DNA of 64,000 nt, taken from Flavobacteriales bacterium CG_4_9_14_3_um_filter_40_17 (GTDB taxonomy: Bacteria > Bacteroidota > Bacteroidia > Flavobacteriales > Flavobacteriaceae). Position numbers and translations under genes: made by a program. The notes under the pieces were generated by a model that saw only the letters and a list, made by a program, of their open reading frames with translations, was not told the origin of the DNA and ran no database searches. Below, in pieces: positions 17,313 to 24,672 of this stretch; position 1 is the stretch's first letter; each line of letters opens with the position of its first letter. The DNA lies in assembly GCA_002790195.1 (NCBI GenBank), contig PFUR01000075.1:43365-107364 (forward strand), read 5' to 3'.

Positions 17313-18293
17313 ATGCTCAAAGACACCTTTAACAGAACCCACGATTACCTGCGCATTTCCTTAACCGATGCCTGCAACTTCCGCTGCTTGTATTGTATGC
17401 CCAATGAGCAAATGAAGTTTATGCCGGCAAAGCATTTGATGCAAGCAGATGAAATTGAAATCCTCGCCAAGACTTTTGTAGAGTTGGGGGTAAAAAAAAT
17501 AAGGCTTACAGGTGGCGAACCGCTGGTGCGAAAAGATGCAAAAGTCATCGTCGCGCGGTTGTCCCAATTTCCGGTAGAACTTACCTTAACAACCAATGCT
17601 GCTTTGGTGGACAAGTTTATTGACGTGTTTCATCAGGCCGGTATTAAATCCATCAACGTGAGTTTAGACACCCTGCAAAAAGATAAATTTTTGAAACTCT
17701 CCAAGCGCGATTTGTTTGAAAAAGTATGGAATAACATTCAGTTGTTGATTGAAGAAGGTTTTCACGTAAAAGTAAACGTGGTGGTGATGAAAGGCATCAA
17801 CAACGATGAAATCCTTGATTTTATTGAATGGACCAAAAACCAACCCGTACACGTGCGTTTTATCGAGTTTATGCCTTTTGACAAAAACCAATGGAACAGC
17901 TCCAAAGTGTTCAGCTATCAGGAAATACTGAATCTGGCCGAAACCCAATTCAGCTTTATCAAAATGAAAGATGGCACGAACGAAACAGCCAAAAAATTCA
18001 AACCTTTTGGGCATCAGGGTACTTTTGCAGTCATCAGCACAATGAGCGCGCCGTTTTGCCTCAATTGCAACCGAATAAGGCTCACGGCAGACGGAAAAAT
18101 GAAAAACTGCCTTTTTTCTAAAGGAGAAGCCGATATCCTTACCGCTTTACGAAATCAAGAAGACATCGTGCGCATCATCAAAACCTGCGTGGGACAGAAA
18201 GAAAAAGCCCTTGGCGGACAGTTTGAAGGCGATTTTCATAAAATAGACACCACCAACATAAACAATCGGAGTATGATACGCATTGGCGGTTAA
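17313..18293 (+). CDS. moaA: GTP 3',8-cyclase MoaA
   Basis: Radical SAM enzyme (326 residues from the ATG at 17313) that starts molybdenum cofactor synthesis by turning GTP into 3',8-cyclo-7,8-dihydro-GTP, with MoaC finishing the step. The SAM cluster ligands are C21, C25 and C28 in ACNFRCLYC; the C-terminal cluster is bound by FCLNCNRIRLT and the following NCL. The protein ends SMIRIGG; the C-terminal double glycine is essential in known MoaA proteins. A longer frame opens at a TTG (17289) that overlaps the upstream pseudogene; the ATG gives the usual family start (DTFNRTHDYLRISLTDAC). Confidence 0.96.
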   Translation: MLKDTFNRTHDYLRISLTDACNFRCLYCMPNEQMKFMPAKHLMQADEIEILAKTFVELGVKKIRLTGGEPLVRKDAKVIVARLSQFPVELTLTTNAALVDKFIDVFHQAGIKSINVSLDTLQKDKFLKLSKRDLFEKVWNNIQLLIEEGFHVKVNVVVMKGINNDEILDFIEWTKNQPVHVRFIEFMPFDKNQWNSSKVFSYQEILNLAETQFSFIKMKDGTNETAKKFKPFGHQGTFAVISTMSAPFCLNCNRIRLTADGKMKNCLFSKGEADILTALRNQEDIVRIIKTCVGQKEKALGGQFEGDFHKIDTTNINNRSMIRIGG

Positions 18294-18347
18294 CTTTTGC
18301 CCACCATTATTCTCAAAAATCAACAAATCATCAATCATCAATCAAAA

Positions 18348-19523
18348 ATGATTCCTGTTTCCGAAGCCCTAAACCTAATCATCACACATTGTAAAACTTC
18401 GCGGGTTGAGGAAAAATCGCTGCCCGATGCCTTGGGATATGCACTTGCCGAAACGCTTTTTGCAAAAATGGACACCCCGCCTTTTGACAACTCGGCGATG
18501 GATGGTTATGCGTTTTCCTATGCGCTTTGGGATAAGAAAAATCCTTTAAAGGTCGTGGGCGAAGTGCAAGCCGGCGATGAATACCGTTTGAAAATTGGCG
18601 TCAATGAAGCCATCCGGATTTTCACCGGAGCACCCCTTCCACCTGATGTGGATACGGTGATTATGCAGGAAAAAGTAGAGCGCAACGATGACAAAATCAT
18701 CTTGCTTGACGAAAATCTAAAACAAGGTAACAACATTCGCCCCAAAGGTTCACAAACCAAAAAAGACGACCTTGCTTTAGAAAAAGGACAATCAATAACA
18801 CCGGCCGGAATTTCCTATTTGGCAGGAATGGGCTATTCAAAAGTGAAGGTGTATGCCAAACCCAAAGTGAGCATCATCATCACCGGAAAAGAACTCGTGA
18901 AAGCAGGTGACACCTTAGAATCGGGCAAGATCTATGAATCCAACGGAATTGGTTTGACTGCTGCTTTACGTCAACTCAACATCGAGCCGGTTTCGGTGGC
19001 CTTGGTTGACGATGTTTCCGAAGCTATTGAAAAAGTCATTAAAAATCAATTGAGTAGCGACATTGTCATTCTCACCGGTGGCGTTTCGGTGGGGAATTAT
19101 GATTTAGTACCGGCAGCTTTGGAAAAATGTGGCGTGGAGAAAATCTTTCACAAAGTAAAACAAAAACCCGGCAAACCCTTCTATTTCGGAACAACAGCTA
19201 ATGCACTGATTTTTGCACTTCCTGGAAATCCGGCGGCGGTTATGACCTGCTTTTACGAATATGTAGTGGCTGCCATTGATTATTTTACTCAAAAAACACA
19301 TCTTAAATCCTTGCAACTTCCTTTAAATAATGACTTTACCAAAAATCAGGGACTCACGTATTTTTTAAAAGGCAAAACCACAGAAAAGGGTGTCGAAATT
19401 TTAGACAGTCAGTTGAGTTATATGCTCAACTCCTTTGCCATTGCCGATTGCTTGATTACCCTTGAAGAAGACAAAACGAATTACAAAAAAGGGGATGTAG
19501 TACCGGTTTTAATGATTGCGTAA
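18348..19523 (+). CDS. moeA: Molybdopterin molybdotransferase MoeA
   Basis: Inserts molybdate into adenylated molybdopterin (391 residues). The N-terminal part has DTPPFDNSAMDGYAF, the middle the MoCF-binding fold with ILTGGVSVGNYD, followed by KVKQKPGKPFYFG and ALPGNPAAVMTCF, and a C-terminal beta-barrel (residues about 325-391). The ATG at 18348 was chosen because homologues start with IPVSEAL; a TTG 51 bases upstream gives an unlikely extension. The start is preceded by a run of TCAATCA repeats that also appears before moaCB. One base separates its stop from the ModE-like gene. Confidence 0.95.
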   Translation: MIPVSEALNLIITHCKTSRVEEKSLPDALGYALAETLFAKMDTPPFDNSAMDGYAFSYALWDKKNPLKVVGEVQAGDEYRLKIGVNEAIRIFTGAPLPPDVDTVIMQEKVERNDDKIILLDENLKQGNNIRPKGSQTKKDDLALEKGQSITPAGISYLAGMGYSKVKVYAKPKVSIIITGKELVKAGDTLESGKIYESNGIGLTAALRQLNIEPVSVALVDDVSEAIEKVIKNQLSSDIVILTGGVSVGNYDLVPAALEKCGVEKIFHKVKQKPGKPFYFGTTANALIFALPGNPAAVMTCFYEYVVAAIDYFTQKTHLKSLQLPLNNDFTKNQGLTYFLKGKTTEKGVEILDSQLSYMLNSFAIADCLITLEEDKTNYKKGDVVPVLMIA

Positions 19524-19524
19524 A

Positions 19525-19863
19525 ATGGAACTAAAAAACTATCAGGCAAAAGGACGTATCTGGCTGGAAACCGAACAAGACCATCAGTTAAGTCCAGGAC
19601 GGCAAAAGTTGATATTGGCCATCAAAGAGTTTGGCTTCATTTCCAAAGTAGTAAAAAAAATGAAGATTTCTTACCGCCACGCTTGGGAAATCATTAATGA
19701 GCTAAATGCCTCTTCCAACCTGCCGATTGTTGAAAAAAACTCCAGTGGCAGCGGTGGCGGTGGCAGTAAGTTAACAGAATCCGGAGAAACTTTACTCAAA
19801 CAATATGAGCAATGCCAAAACGAATTTGAAGCATTTAAATCCGAATTAAATAAAGTTGAATAA
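19525..19863 (+). CDS. ModE-like winged-helix DNA-binding protein
   Basis: A 112-residue protein equal to the N-terminal DNA-binding domain of the molybdate regulator ModE, without the C-terminal molybdate-binding (MOP) domains. Motifs: LSPGRQKLILAIKEFGFISKV, then the recognition helix ISYRHAWEIINELN, then a glycine/serine-rich wing (SGSGGGGSKLTESG). Such short forms occur widely and may act as repressors of Moco or molybdate uptake genes, though how they sense molybdate without MOP domains is unclear. It lies within the Moco operon; a possible ModE-like half-site is present upstream of arsD. Confidence 0.88.
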   Translation: MELKNYQAKGRIWLETEQDHQLSPGRQKLILAIKEFGFISKVVKKMKISYRHAWEIINELNASSNLPIVEKNSSGSGGGGSKLTESGETLLKQYEQCQNEFEAFKSELNKVE

Positions 19864-20601
19864 ATGAGCTTAGAAATCAGCATCTTATTTTTTGTCTTAC
19901 TTTTTGTAGCGGCTTTTTTCTATGCCTCTGTGGGCCACGGCGGCGCGAGCGGTTACTTGGCTTTGATGGCCTTGTTTTCGTTTGCGCCCGAAACGATGCG
20001 CCCTACGGCATTGGTCTTGAATATTTTTGTGTCGTTTATGGCGTTTTATCAGTTTTACAGAAAGGGCTTTTTTCAATGGAAACTATTTTGGCCTTTTGCC
20101 GTTGCTTCCATTCCTGCGGCATTTATCGGCGGTTTAATTACGGTTGACGATCAAATTTACAAACGCATTTTGGGAGTTTTGCTGCTGTTTGCCATCGCAC
20201 GGTTTTTGGGTTTTGGCATCAATAAAGATAAAATTCAAAAGAAACAACTGCTGTCTCTTTCCTTATTGATAGGGGTCGTTATCGGACTTTTTTCAGGAAT
20301 GATTGGCATTGGTGGCGGTATCATTTTGAGTCCATTGATTTTGCTTTTAGGATGGGCAAACTTGAAACAAACGGCTGCCATTTCAGCTTTGTTTATTTTT
20401 GTAAACAGTGTGTCAGGATTGGCAGGATTGGTTTCACAAGACGTGCAATTCAACACTTTGATGTGGGCAATGCTAAGCGTGGCGTTGGTGGGTGGTATGT
20501 TGGGTTCTTATTTTGGCGCGAACAAATTTAATAGCAATAAATTAAAATATGCCTTGTCATTTGTGTTGCTCATTGCTTCGATTAAATTAATGTTTACCTA
20601 A
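19864..20601 (+). CDS. Sulfite exporter TauE/SafE-family membrane protein
   Basis: A 245-residue membrane protein of the TauE/SafE (DUF81) family with about 8 hydrophobic segments. Both family repeats are seen: VGHGGASGYLALMALF at the start of the first half and SGMIGIGGGIILSPLI in the second. Family members export sulfite, sulfoacetate or related sulfur anions. Its position inside a Moco operon suggests a link to sulfite chemistry (sulfite oxidase and MsrP-type enzymes carry Mo-molybdopterin) or to anion balance, but direction and substrate are inferred. Confidence 0.87.
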   Translation: MSLEISILFFVLLFVAAFFYASVGHGGASGYLALMALFSFAPETMRPTALVLNIFVSFMAFYQFYRKGFFQWKLFWPFAVASIPAAFIGGLITVDDQIYKRILGVLLLFAIARFLGFGINKDKIQKKQLLSLSLLIGVVIGLFSGMIGIGGGIILSPLILLLGWANLKQTAAISALFIFVNSVSGLAGLVSQDVQFNTLMWAMLSVALVGGMLGSYFGANKFNSNKLKYALSFVLLIASIKLMFT

Positions 20602-21189
20602 ATGAACAACTCCATTCCACATACCACAGGATACATTCTCGCCGTCGGCAAAAGTACTCGAATGGGCGAAGACAAAGGACTGAAAGCTTTCAACGGAAAG
20701 GTCCTTGTGGCATCGGTTATCGAAGAATTGCAAAAGGCTGTAAATAAAGTTGTTATTGTTTCGAGCAATCCGTCGTATGAACAATTTGGATTGGAAGTTG
20801 TGGAAGATTTGGTAAAAAACATCGGTCCGGCGGGAGACATTTATACCGACTAGCAACACAGCAACACCGAAAAAAACTTTATCGTGAGTTGTGATATGCC
20901 TTTTGTTACAACTGAAGCAATGGCATTTATGTTGCAACAAAGGAAAGAGGCAGAAATTACCTTGCCCAAAATAAACGGCAAGCTGGAACCGCTTTTTGGG
21001 GTGTATTCAAAAAAATGCGTGTCTCTTTGGAAGCGTTTGATTGATGAAAACTGCATCAAACTTCAGGATATTTCAACACATTTTGATTTAAAAATTATAG
21101 AAGTGACAAACAATTCCCTATTTTCGGAAAAACTATTTCAAAACCTCAATACCCAAGACGAATTTAAAAATGCTTTAAAGACTTTATAA
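20602..21189 (+). pseudogene. mobA: mobA (molybdenum cofactor guanylyltransferase) with in-frame stop
   Basis: One reading frame of 196 codons, the normal MobA length, interrupted by TAG at 20851-20853 (codon 84). Before it: ILAVGKSTRMGEDKGL, the nucleotide-binding loop, but with valine where MobA normally has the second glycine of LAGGKS. After it the same frame continues with QHSNTEKNFIVSCDMPF, the Mg-GTP binding block, to the end. TTG (leucine) is the expected codon at the stop. The loop change suggests real decay and not just a read error. An intact MobA attaches GMP to the cofactor, needed by DMSO-reductase-family enzymes. Confidence 0.8.
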
Positions 21190-21190
21190 A

Positions 21191-21424
21191 ATGGAAATTA
21201 GTATTTTATTTTTTGGACAATTGGCTGAAATTATCGGGAAACCAAGCTTGAGTCTGAGCAATGTTTCCAATACCGATGATTTAAAAGCCCATCTGCAACA
21301 GCAATTTCCTGCTTTAGAAGAAATGACGTTTTCTATAGCTGTGAATAAAAATATCATTCAACAAAACACGCACTTAAACGCAGGCGACGAAGTGGCTTTA
21401 TTGCCTCCCTTTTCCGGCGGATAA
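21191..21424 (+). CDS. moaD: Molybdopterin synthase sulfur carrier subunit MoaD
   Basis: A 77-residue ubiquitin-fold protein that carries the thiocarboxylate sulfur used to make the dithiolene of molybdopterin. It starts MEISILFFGQLAE and ends LLPPFSGG; the terminal GG is the site of adenylation and thiocarboxylation. It sits just upstream of its activating enzyme (MoeB-like) and one gene before MoaE, its synthase partner. Confidence 0.94.
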   Translation: MEISILFFGQLAEIIGKPSLSLSNVSNTDDLKAHLQQQFPALEEMTFSIAVNKNIIQQNTHLNAGDEVALLPPFSGG

Positions 21425-21433
21425 AAGAGAAAA

Positions 21434-22531
21434 ATGAATACAGAAAATAGATATCAACGACAATTGCAATTAACTGGTTTCGGCAAAGAGGCTCAGAAAA
21501 AATTGGCTATGGCTAAAGTCTTGGTAATAGGTGCCGGTGGCTTGGGTTGCCCGGCCTTGCAGTATCTCGCAGGTGCCGGCGTGGGTACCTTGGGAATTGT
21601 AGATTTTGATACGGTTTCCCTGAGCAATCTGCATCGGCAAACGCTTTATGCCACGGAAGATGTTGGTAAATTAAAAGTAGAAGTTGCAACCAAAAAACTG
21701 AAGGCACTAAACCCCGAAATCGAAATTGTACCCTACATCGTTCAACTTAACAATCAAAACGCATTGGAGATTTTAAAAAGTTACGATATCATCATCGATG
21801 GAAGCGATAATTTCAGCACCCGGTATTTGGTGAACGATGCCTGCGTGTTGCTCGATAAGCACTTGATTTATGGTGCCGTGATGCGTTTTGAAGGGCAAGT
21901 GGGCGTTTTCAACCTCGAAAGAAACAACCTGAAAACCAATTACCGCGACTTGTTTCCCACACCGCCCGATGCGGCAAGTGCACCTTCTTGTAATGACGTT
22001 GGGGTTTTGGGGGTTTTGCCGGGTATAATCGGCACTTGGCAAGCTTCAGAAGCCCTAAAAATCATCACCGGAATAGGAATGCCTTTGGCTAATAAATTAC
22101 TAACTATTAATCTGTTGCATAATTCTTTTTACGAATTTCAATTGGCAAAAAACTCTAAAAGTGAAATGGAAATGCCTAAAGATGCCACTGCTCTTTTGCA
22201 GTTTAACTACGATTGGTTTTGCAATAAAGCCTATGAAAACATACTTTCCTGCAAAGCCTTTGATCAACTTCTAAAACAGCAAAAATGCCTCATCATAGAT
22301 GTGCGAGAGCCCAATGAAATGCCGATTATCACTGAATTTGAAACGCTGCAACTTCCGTTGAGCCGCTTTAGCGAAAGCATTGCTGACAAGACATTTAACA
22401 ACACCGTGGTAGTACTTTGCCAAAGTGGGCAACGCAGTTTAAAAGCCTTAGAACTTTTAAAAAAACAACATCCAAAACTCACCGCATTCAGTTTGGAAGG
22501 CGGTATAACCCAATGGAAAAAATCACATTAA
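21434..22531 (+). CDS. MoeB/MoeZ-type MoaD adenylyltransferase with rhodanese domain
   Basis: A 365-residue E1-like enzyme that adenylates the MoaD C terminus, fused to a sulfurtransferase. Residues about 1-245 are the ThiF/MoeB fold: nucleotide loop VIGAGGLGCPALQ, NLHRQTLY, and the metal-binding aspartate in DGSDNFSTRY. Residues about 260-365 are a rhodanese domain with the active-site cysteine in LCQSGQRS. The zinc-binding CxxC of E. coli MoeB is replaced by NYRD in this protein, and a second CxxC is not seen, so the structural zinc is probably absent; the cysteine in APSCNDVG is retained. The fused rhodanese makes it resemble MoeZ/MOCS3, able to both activate and sulfurate MoaD. Confidence 0.92.
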   Translation: MNTENRYQRQLQLTGFGKEAQKKLAMAKVLVIGAGGLGCPALQYLAGAGVGTLGIVDFDTVSLSNLHRQTLYATEDVGKLKVEVATKKLKALNPEIEIVPYIVQLNNQNALEILKSYDIIIDGSDNFSTRYLVNDACVLLDKHLIYGAVMRFEGQVGVFNLERNNLKTNYRDLFPTPPDAASAPSCNDVGVLGVLPGIIGTWQASEALKIITGIGMPLANKLLTINLLHNSFYEFQLAKNSKSEMEMPKDATALLQFNYDWFCNKAYENILSCKAFDQLLKQQKCLIIDVREPNEMPIITEFETLQLPLSRFSESIADKTFNNTVVVLCQSGQRSLKALELLKKQHPKLTAFSLEGGITQWKKSH

Positions 22532-22541
22532 AATAAAACCA

Positions 22542-22985
22542 ATGAGCAATCACAAACCAAAAAAAATATTTATAGACGGTGCCATTCCGCCGGAATTTAT
22601 TGGTGAAACCATCGCCAAACACAGCAGCAAAAAAGACATTGGCGCACACAATATTTTTCTTGGTCAGGTGCGCAATGATGTCATCGAAGGTAAAACAGTA
22701 GCTGCTATTGATTATTCAGCTTATGAAGAAATGGCAAATGAGAAGTTTCACGAAATCCGCGAAGCCGCTTTTGAAAAATACCCGTTGAATTGTATGCACA
22801 TTTACCACAGCTTGGGAAGCGTAGCCGCCGGCGAAATCTGTTTGTTTGTCTTCACTTCCTCCAAACACCGAAAAGATGCTATTGCTGCTTGCGAATACCT
22901 TGTAGAACGAATCAAAGCCGAAGCACCTGTTTGGGGTAAGGAAGTTTTTGAAGATGAAAGTTTTAACTGGAAAGTAAATAATTGA
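22542..22985 (+). CDS. moaE: Molybdopterin synthase catalytic subunit MoaE
   Basis: A 147-residue subunit that, with MoaD, converts cyclic pyranopterin monophosphate to molybdopterin. Family blocks: GAHNIFLGQVRNDV, IDYSAYEEMA, HIYHSLGSVAAGE, the arginine/histidine block SSKHRKDA, and EAPVWGKEVF, whose lysine is catalytic in E. coli MoaE. It follows the MoeB-like gene by 10 bases and precedes moaCB. Confidence 0.95.
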   Translation: MSNHKPKKIFIDGAIPPEFIGETIAKHSSKKDIGAHNIFLGQVRNDVIEGKTVAAIDYSAYEEMANEKFHEIREAAFEKYPLNCMHIYHSLGSVAAGEICLFVFTSSKHRKDAIAACEYLVERIKAEAPVWGKEVFEDESFNWKVNN

Positions 22986-23052
22986 TGATTGATTTTAGAA
23001 GTCTTTATTCAATCATCAATATTAAATAGTCAATATACAATAATCAATCAAA

Positions 23053-23967
23053 ATGGTCGATATCACCTTTAAAATCAAATCACACCGCATTGCCGTGGCA
23101 CAAGCTATTGTAAAAGTTAGCAAACAAGAAACCATTGATGCCATCCATAACAAAACCGTACCTAAAGGCGACGTGATAGAAGCGAGCCGCGTGGCGGGAC
23201 TTTTTGGCATCAAAAAGACAAGCGAAATGATTCCCGATTGCCATCCGCTGCCGGTAGAATTTGCAGCCGTAAGGCACCGCATCGTGGGCTTGGAAATCAT
23301 CATAGAAACCGAAGTTCAAACCATTTACCGCACCGGCGTGGAAGTAGAAGCAATGCACGGTGCGTCTGTGGTGGCGCTCACCATATACGATATGCTGAAA
23401 CCCATCGATAAGGAAATCGAAATCAAAAACATCAAACTCCTTAAGAAAAAAGGCGGAAAATCCCAATATAAAGTTGTTTTAAGCCGAACCATCAAAGCAG
23501 TGGTTATTGTGTGTTCCGACAGTATTTCTGCCGGAAAAAAACAGGATTTTGCAGGAAAGGCAATCATTCAAAAATTAGAAGATATTGGTGGCGTAAGCAT
23601 TGAGGATTACGTGATTATACCCGATGAAATTTCAGAAATACAAGCAAAAGTTCTAGCACATTACGATAAAAAAACAGACCTCATCATCGTTACCGGAGGC
23701 ACCGGATTATCAGCTCGCGATGTCACACCCGAAGCTATCAAGCCTTTGTTGGATCAGGAAATTCCGGGAATTGGCGAAGTGGCGCGTGCTTACGGGCAAG
23801 AACATATGCCGTATGCAATGTTATCTCGAAGTTTGGGCGGGCTCAAAGGAAATTCGCTTATCTTGGCATTGCCCGGCTCTACCCGTGGTGCTGCCGAAAG
23901 TATGGATGCGTTGTTTCCGTATCTGCTGCACATTTTTAAAATTATGGAACATTCGGCACACGAATAA
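23053..23967 (+). CDS. moaCB: Bifunctional MoaC/MoaB fusion
   Basis: A 304-residue fusion of two Moco enzymes. Residues about 1-150 are cyclic pyranopterin monophosphate synthase MoaC (MVDITFKIKSHRIA, DCHPLPVEF, VEAMHGASVVALTIYDMLK), which completes the step begun by MoaA. Residues about 155-304 are a MoaB/MogA-type molybdopterin adenylyltransferase (VIVCSDSISAGKK, LIIVTGGTGLSARDVTPEA, LALPGSTRGAAES). The MoaCB fusion is known from Bacteroidota and some other groups. It is the last Moco gene here. The 67-base gap before it is built from TCAATCA/ATCAATC repeats like those before moeA. Confidence 0.94.
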   Translation: MVDITFKIKSHRIAVAQAIVKVSKQETIDAIHNKTVPKGDVIEASRVAGLFGIKKTSEMIPDCHPLPVEFAAVRHRIVGLEIIIETEVQTIYRTGVEVEAMHGASVVALTIYDMLKPIDKEIEIKNIKLLKKKGGKSQYKVVLSRTIKAVVIVCSDSISAGKKQDFAGKAIIQKLEDIGGVSIEDYVIIPDEISEIQAKVLAHYDKKTDLIIVTGGTGLSARDVTPEAIKPLLDQEIPGIGEVARAYGQEHMPYAMLSRSLGGLKGNSLILALPGSTRGAAESMDALFPYLLHIFKIMEHSAHE

Positions 23968-24013
23968 TTTGTAGACCAAAATTGGGGTTGATAATTTTTT
24001 ATATCTATATTTA

Positions 24014-24040
24014 ATCGCTATATTGCAATATAATAATATA
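24014..24040. promoter_or_regulatory. Palindromic operator candidate upstream of arsDA
   Basis: A perfect 14-base palindrome TATATTGCAATATA (24019-24032) lies 26 bases before the arsD ATG, preceded by ATCGC and followed by ATAATATA. It could be an ArsR-type operator, as expected before ars genes. The left part, ATCGCTATAT, also resembles the half-site of the E. coli ModE box as I remember it, which is notable because a ModE-like protein is encoded upstream. Confidence 0.45.
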
Positions 24041-24057
24041 TTTTAAAAATCAAAGCA

Positions 24058-24645
24058 ATGAAAATAACAATTTTAGACCCAGCCATGTGCTGTAGCACCG
24101 GAGTGTGCGGAGAAGATGTAGATGATGCCTTGGTAGCAACCGCTGCCAATGTAAAGTGGCTAAAATCCCTTAGATATGAAGTCAATCGACACAATATTTC
24201 AAATGATGGTGCGGTTTTCAAAGACTATCCACAGGCGGTTGATAAACTCAAAAAAGAGGGTGTGGATTCGCTCCCTTACATTTTGGTGAACGATCAAATC
24301 GTGATGGCAGGAAGCTATCCCACCAAATCCGAATGGATGCAATTTTTGGGTAATGAAACTTCAGAAGCTCAAAATCCAAAAACTGAAGTTGACGATACCA
24401 CAAAAATCAACCTCCTGATTTCCATCGGTTCGGCCATTGCGGCTTCGAACGAGAAAGCACTTAAGCATTTTGTAGATGAAGCAAAAACAGCGAATATTTC
24501 CATCGAAGAAATAGCTAATGCCCTGAATATTGGCAACAATTTGCGTACTGAAGTATCACAAACAGTGGTGCAAACAGCCAATGCTTTACTAAGCGAAATA
24601 CAACCCGCGACTTCTTCTTGTTGCTCTGGTTCAAGCTGTTGCTAA
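24058..24645 (+). CDS. arsD: Arsenite metallochaperone ArsD with CMD-like C-terminal extension
   Basis: A 195-residue protein. Residues 1-105 are ArsD, a thioredoxin-fold chaperone that hands arsenite to the ArsA ATPase; the metal-binding cysteines C11, C12 and C17 are present in MCCSTGVCG, and VDSLPYILVNDQIVMAGSYP is the conserved second half. Residues about 113-175 form a helical domain (LISIGSAIAASNEKALKHFV, ISIEEIANALNIGNNLR) that resembles the AhpD/carboxymuconolactone decarboxylase repeat, but with ASNEKA where those have a redox CxxC. The tail ends SSCCSGSSCC, two vicinal cysteine pairs that could bind As(III). ArsD alone is about 120 residues, so the extension is an addition. It directly precedes arsA. 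Confidence 0.9.
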   Translation: MKITILDPAMCCSTGVCGEDVDDALVATAANVKWLKSLRYEVNRHNISNDGAVFKDYPQAVDKLKKEGVDSLPYILVNDQIVMAGSYPTKSEWMQFLGNETSEAQNPKTEVDDTTKINLLISIGSAIAASNEKALKHFVDEAKTANISIEEIANALNIGNNLRTEVSQTVVQTANALLSEIQPATSSCCSGSSCC

Positions 24646-24672
24646 TGGGTTAACCTCAAAATACAAAAAAAC

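Noticed and set aside
17273-20853. Reassignment of TAG as a sense codon, suggested by two amber interruptions
   Set aside because: TAG is used as a normal stop elsewhere (for example at 2051-2053), and the DinB relic has all three stop codons; the first case also has a frameshift. Decay or error is simpler.
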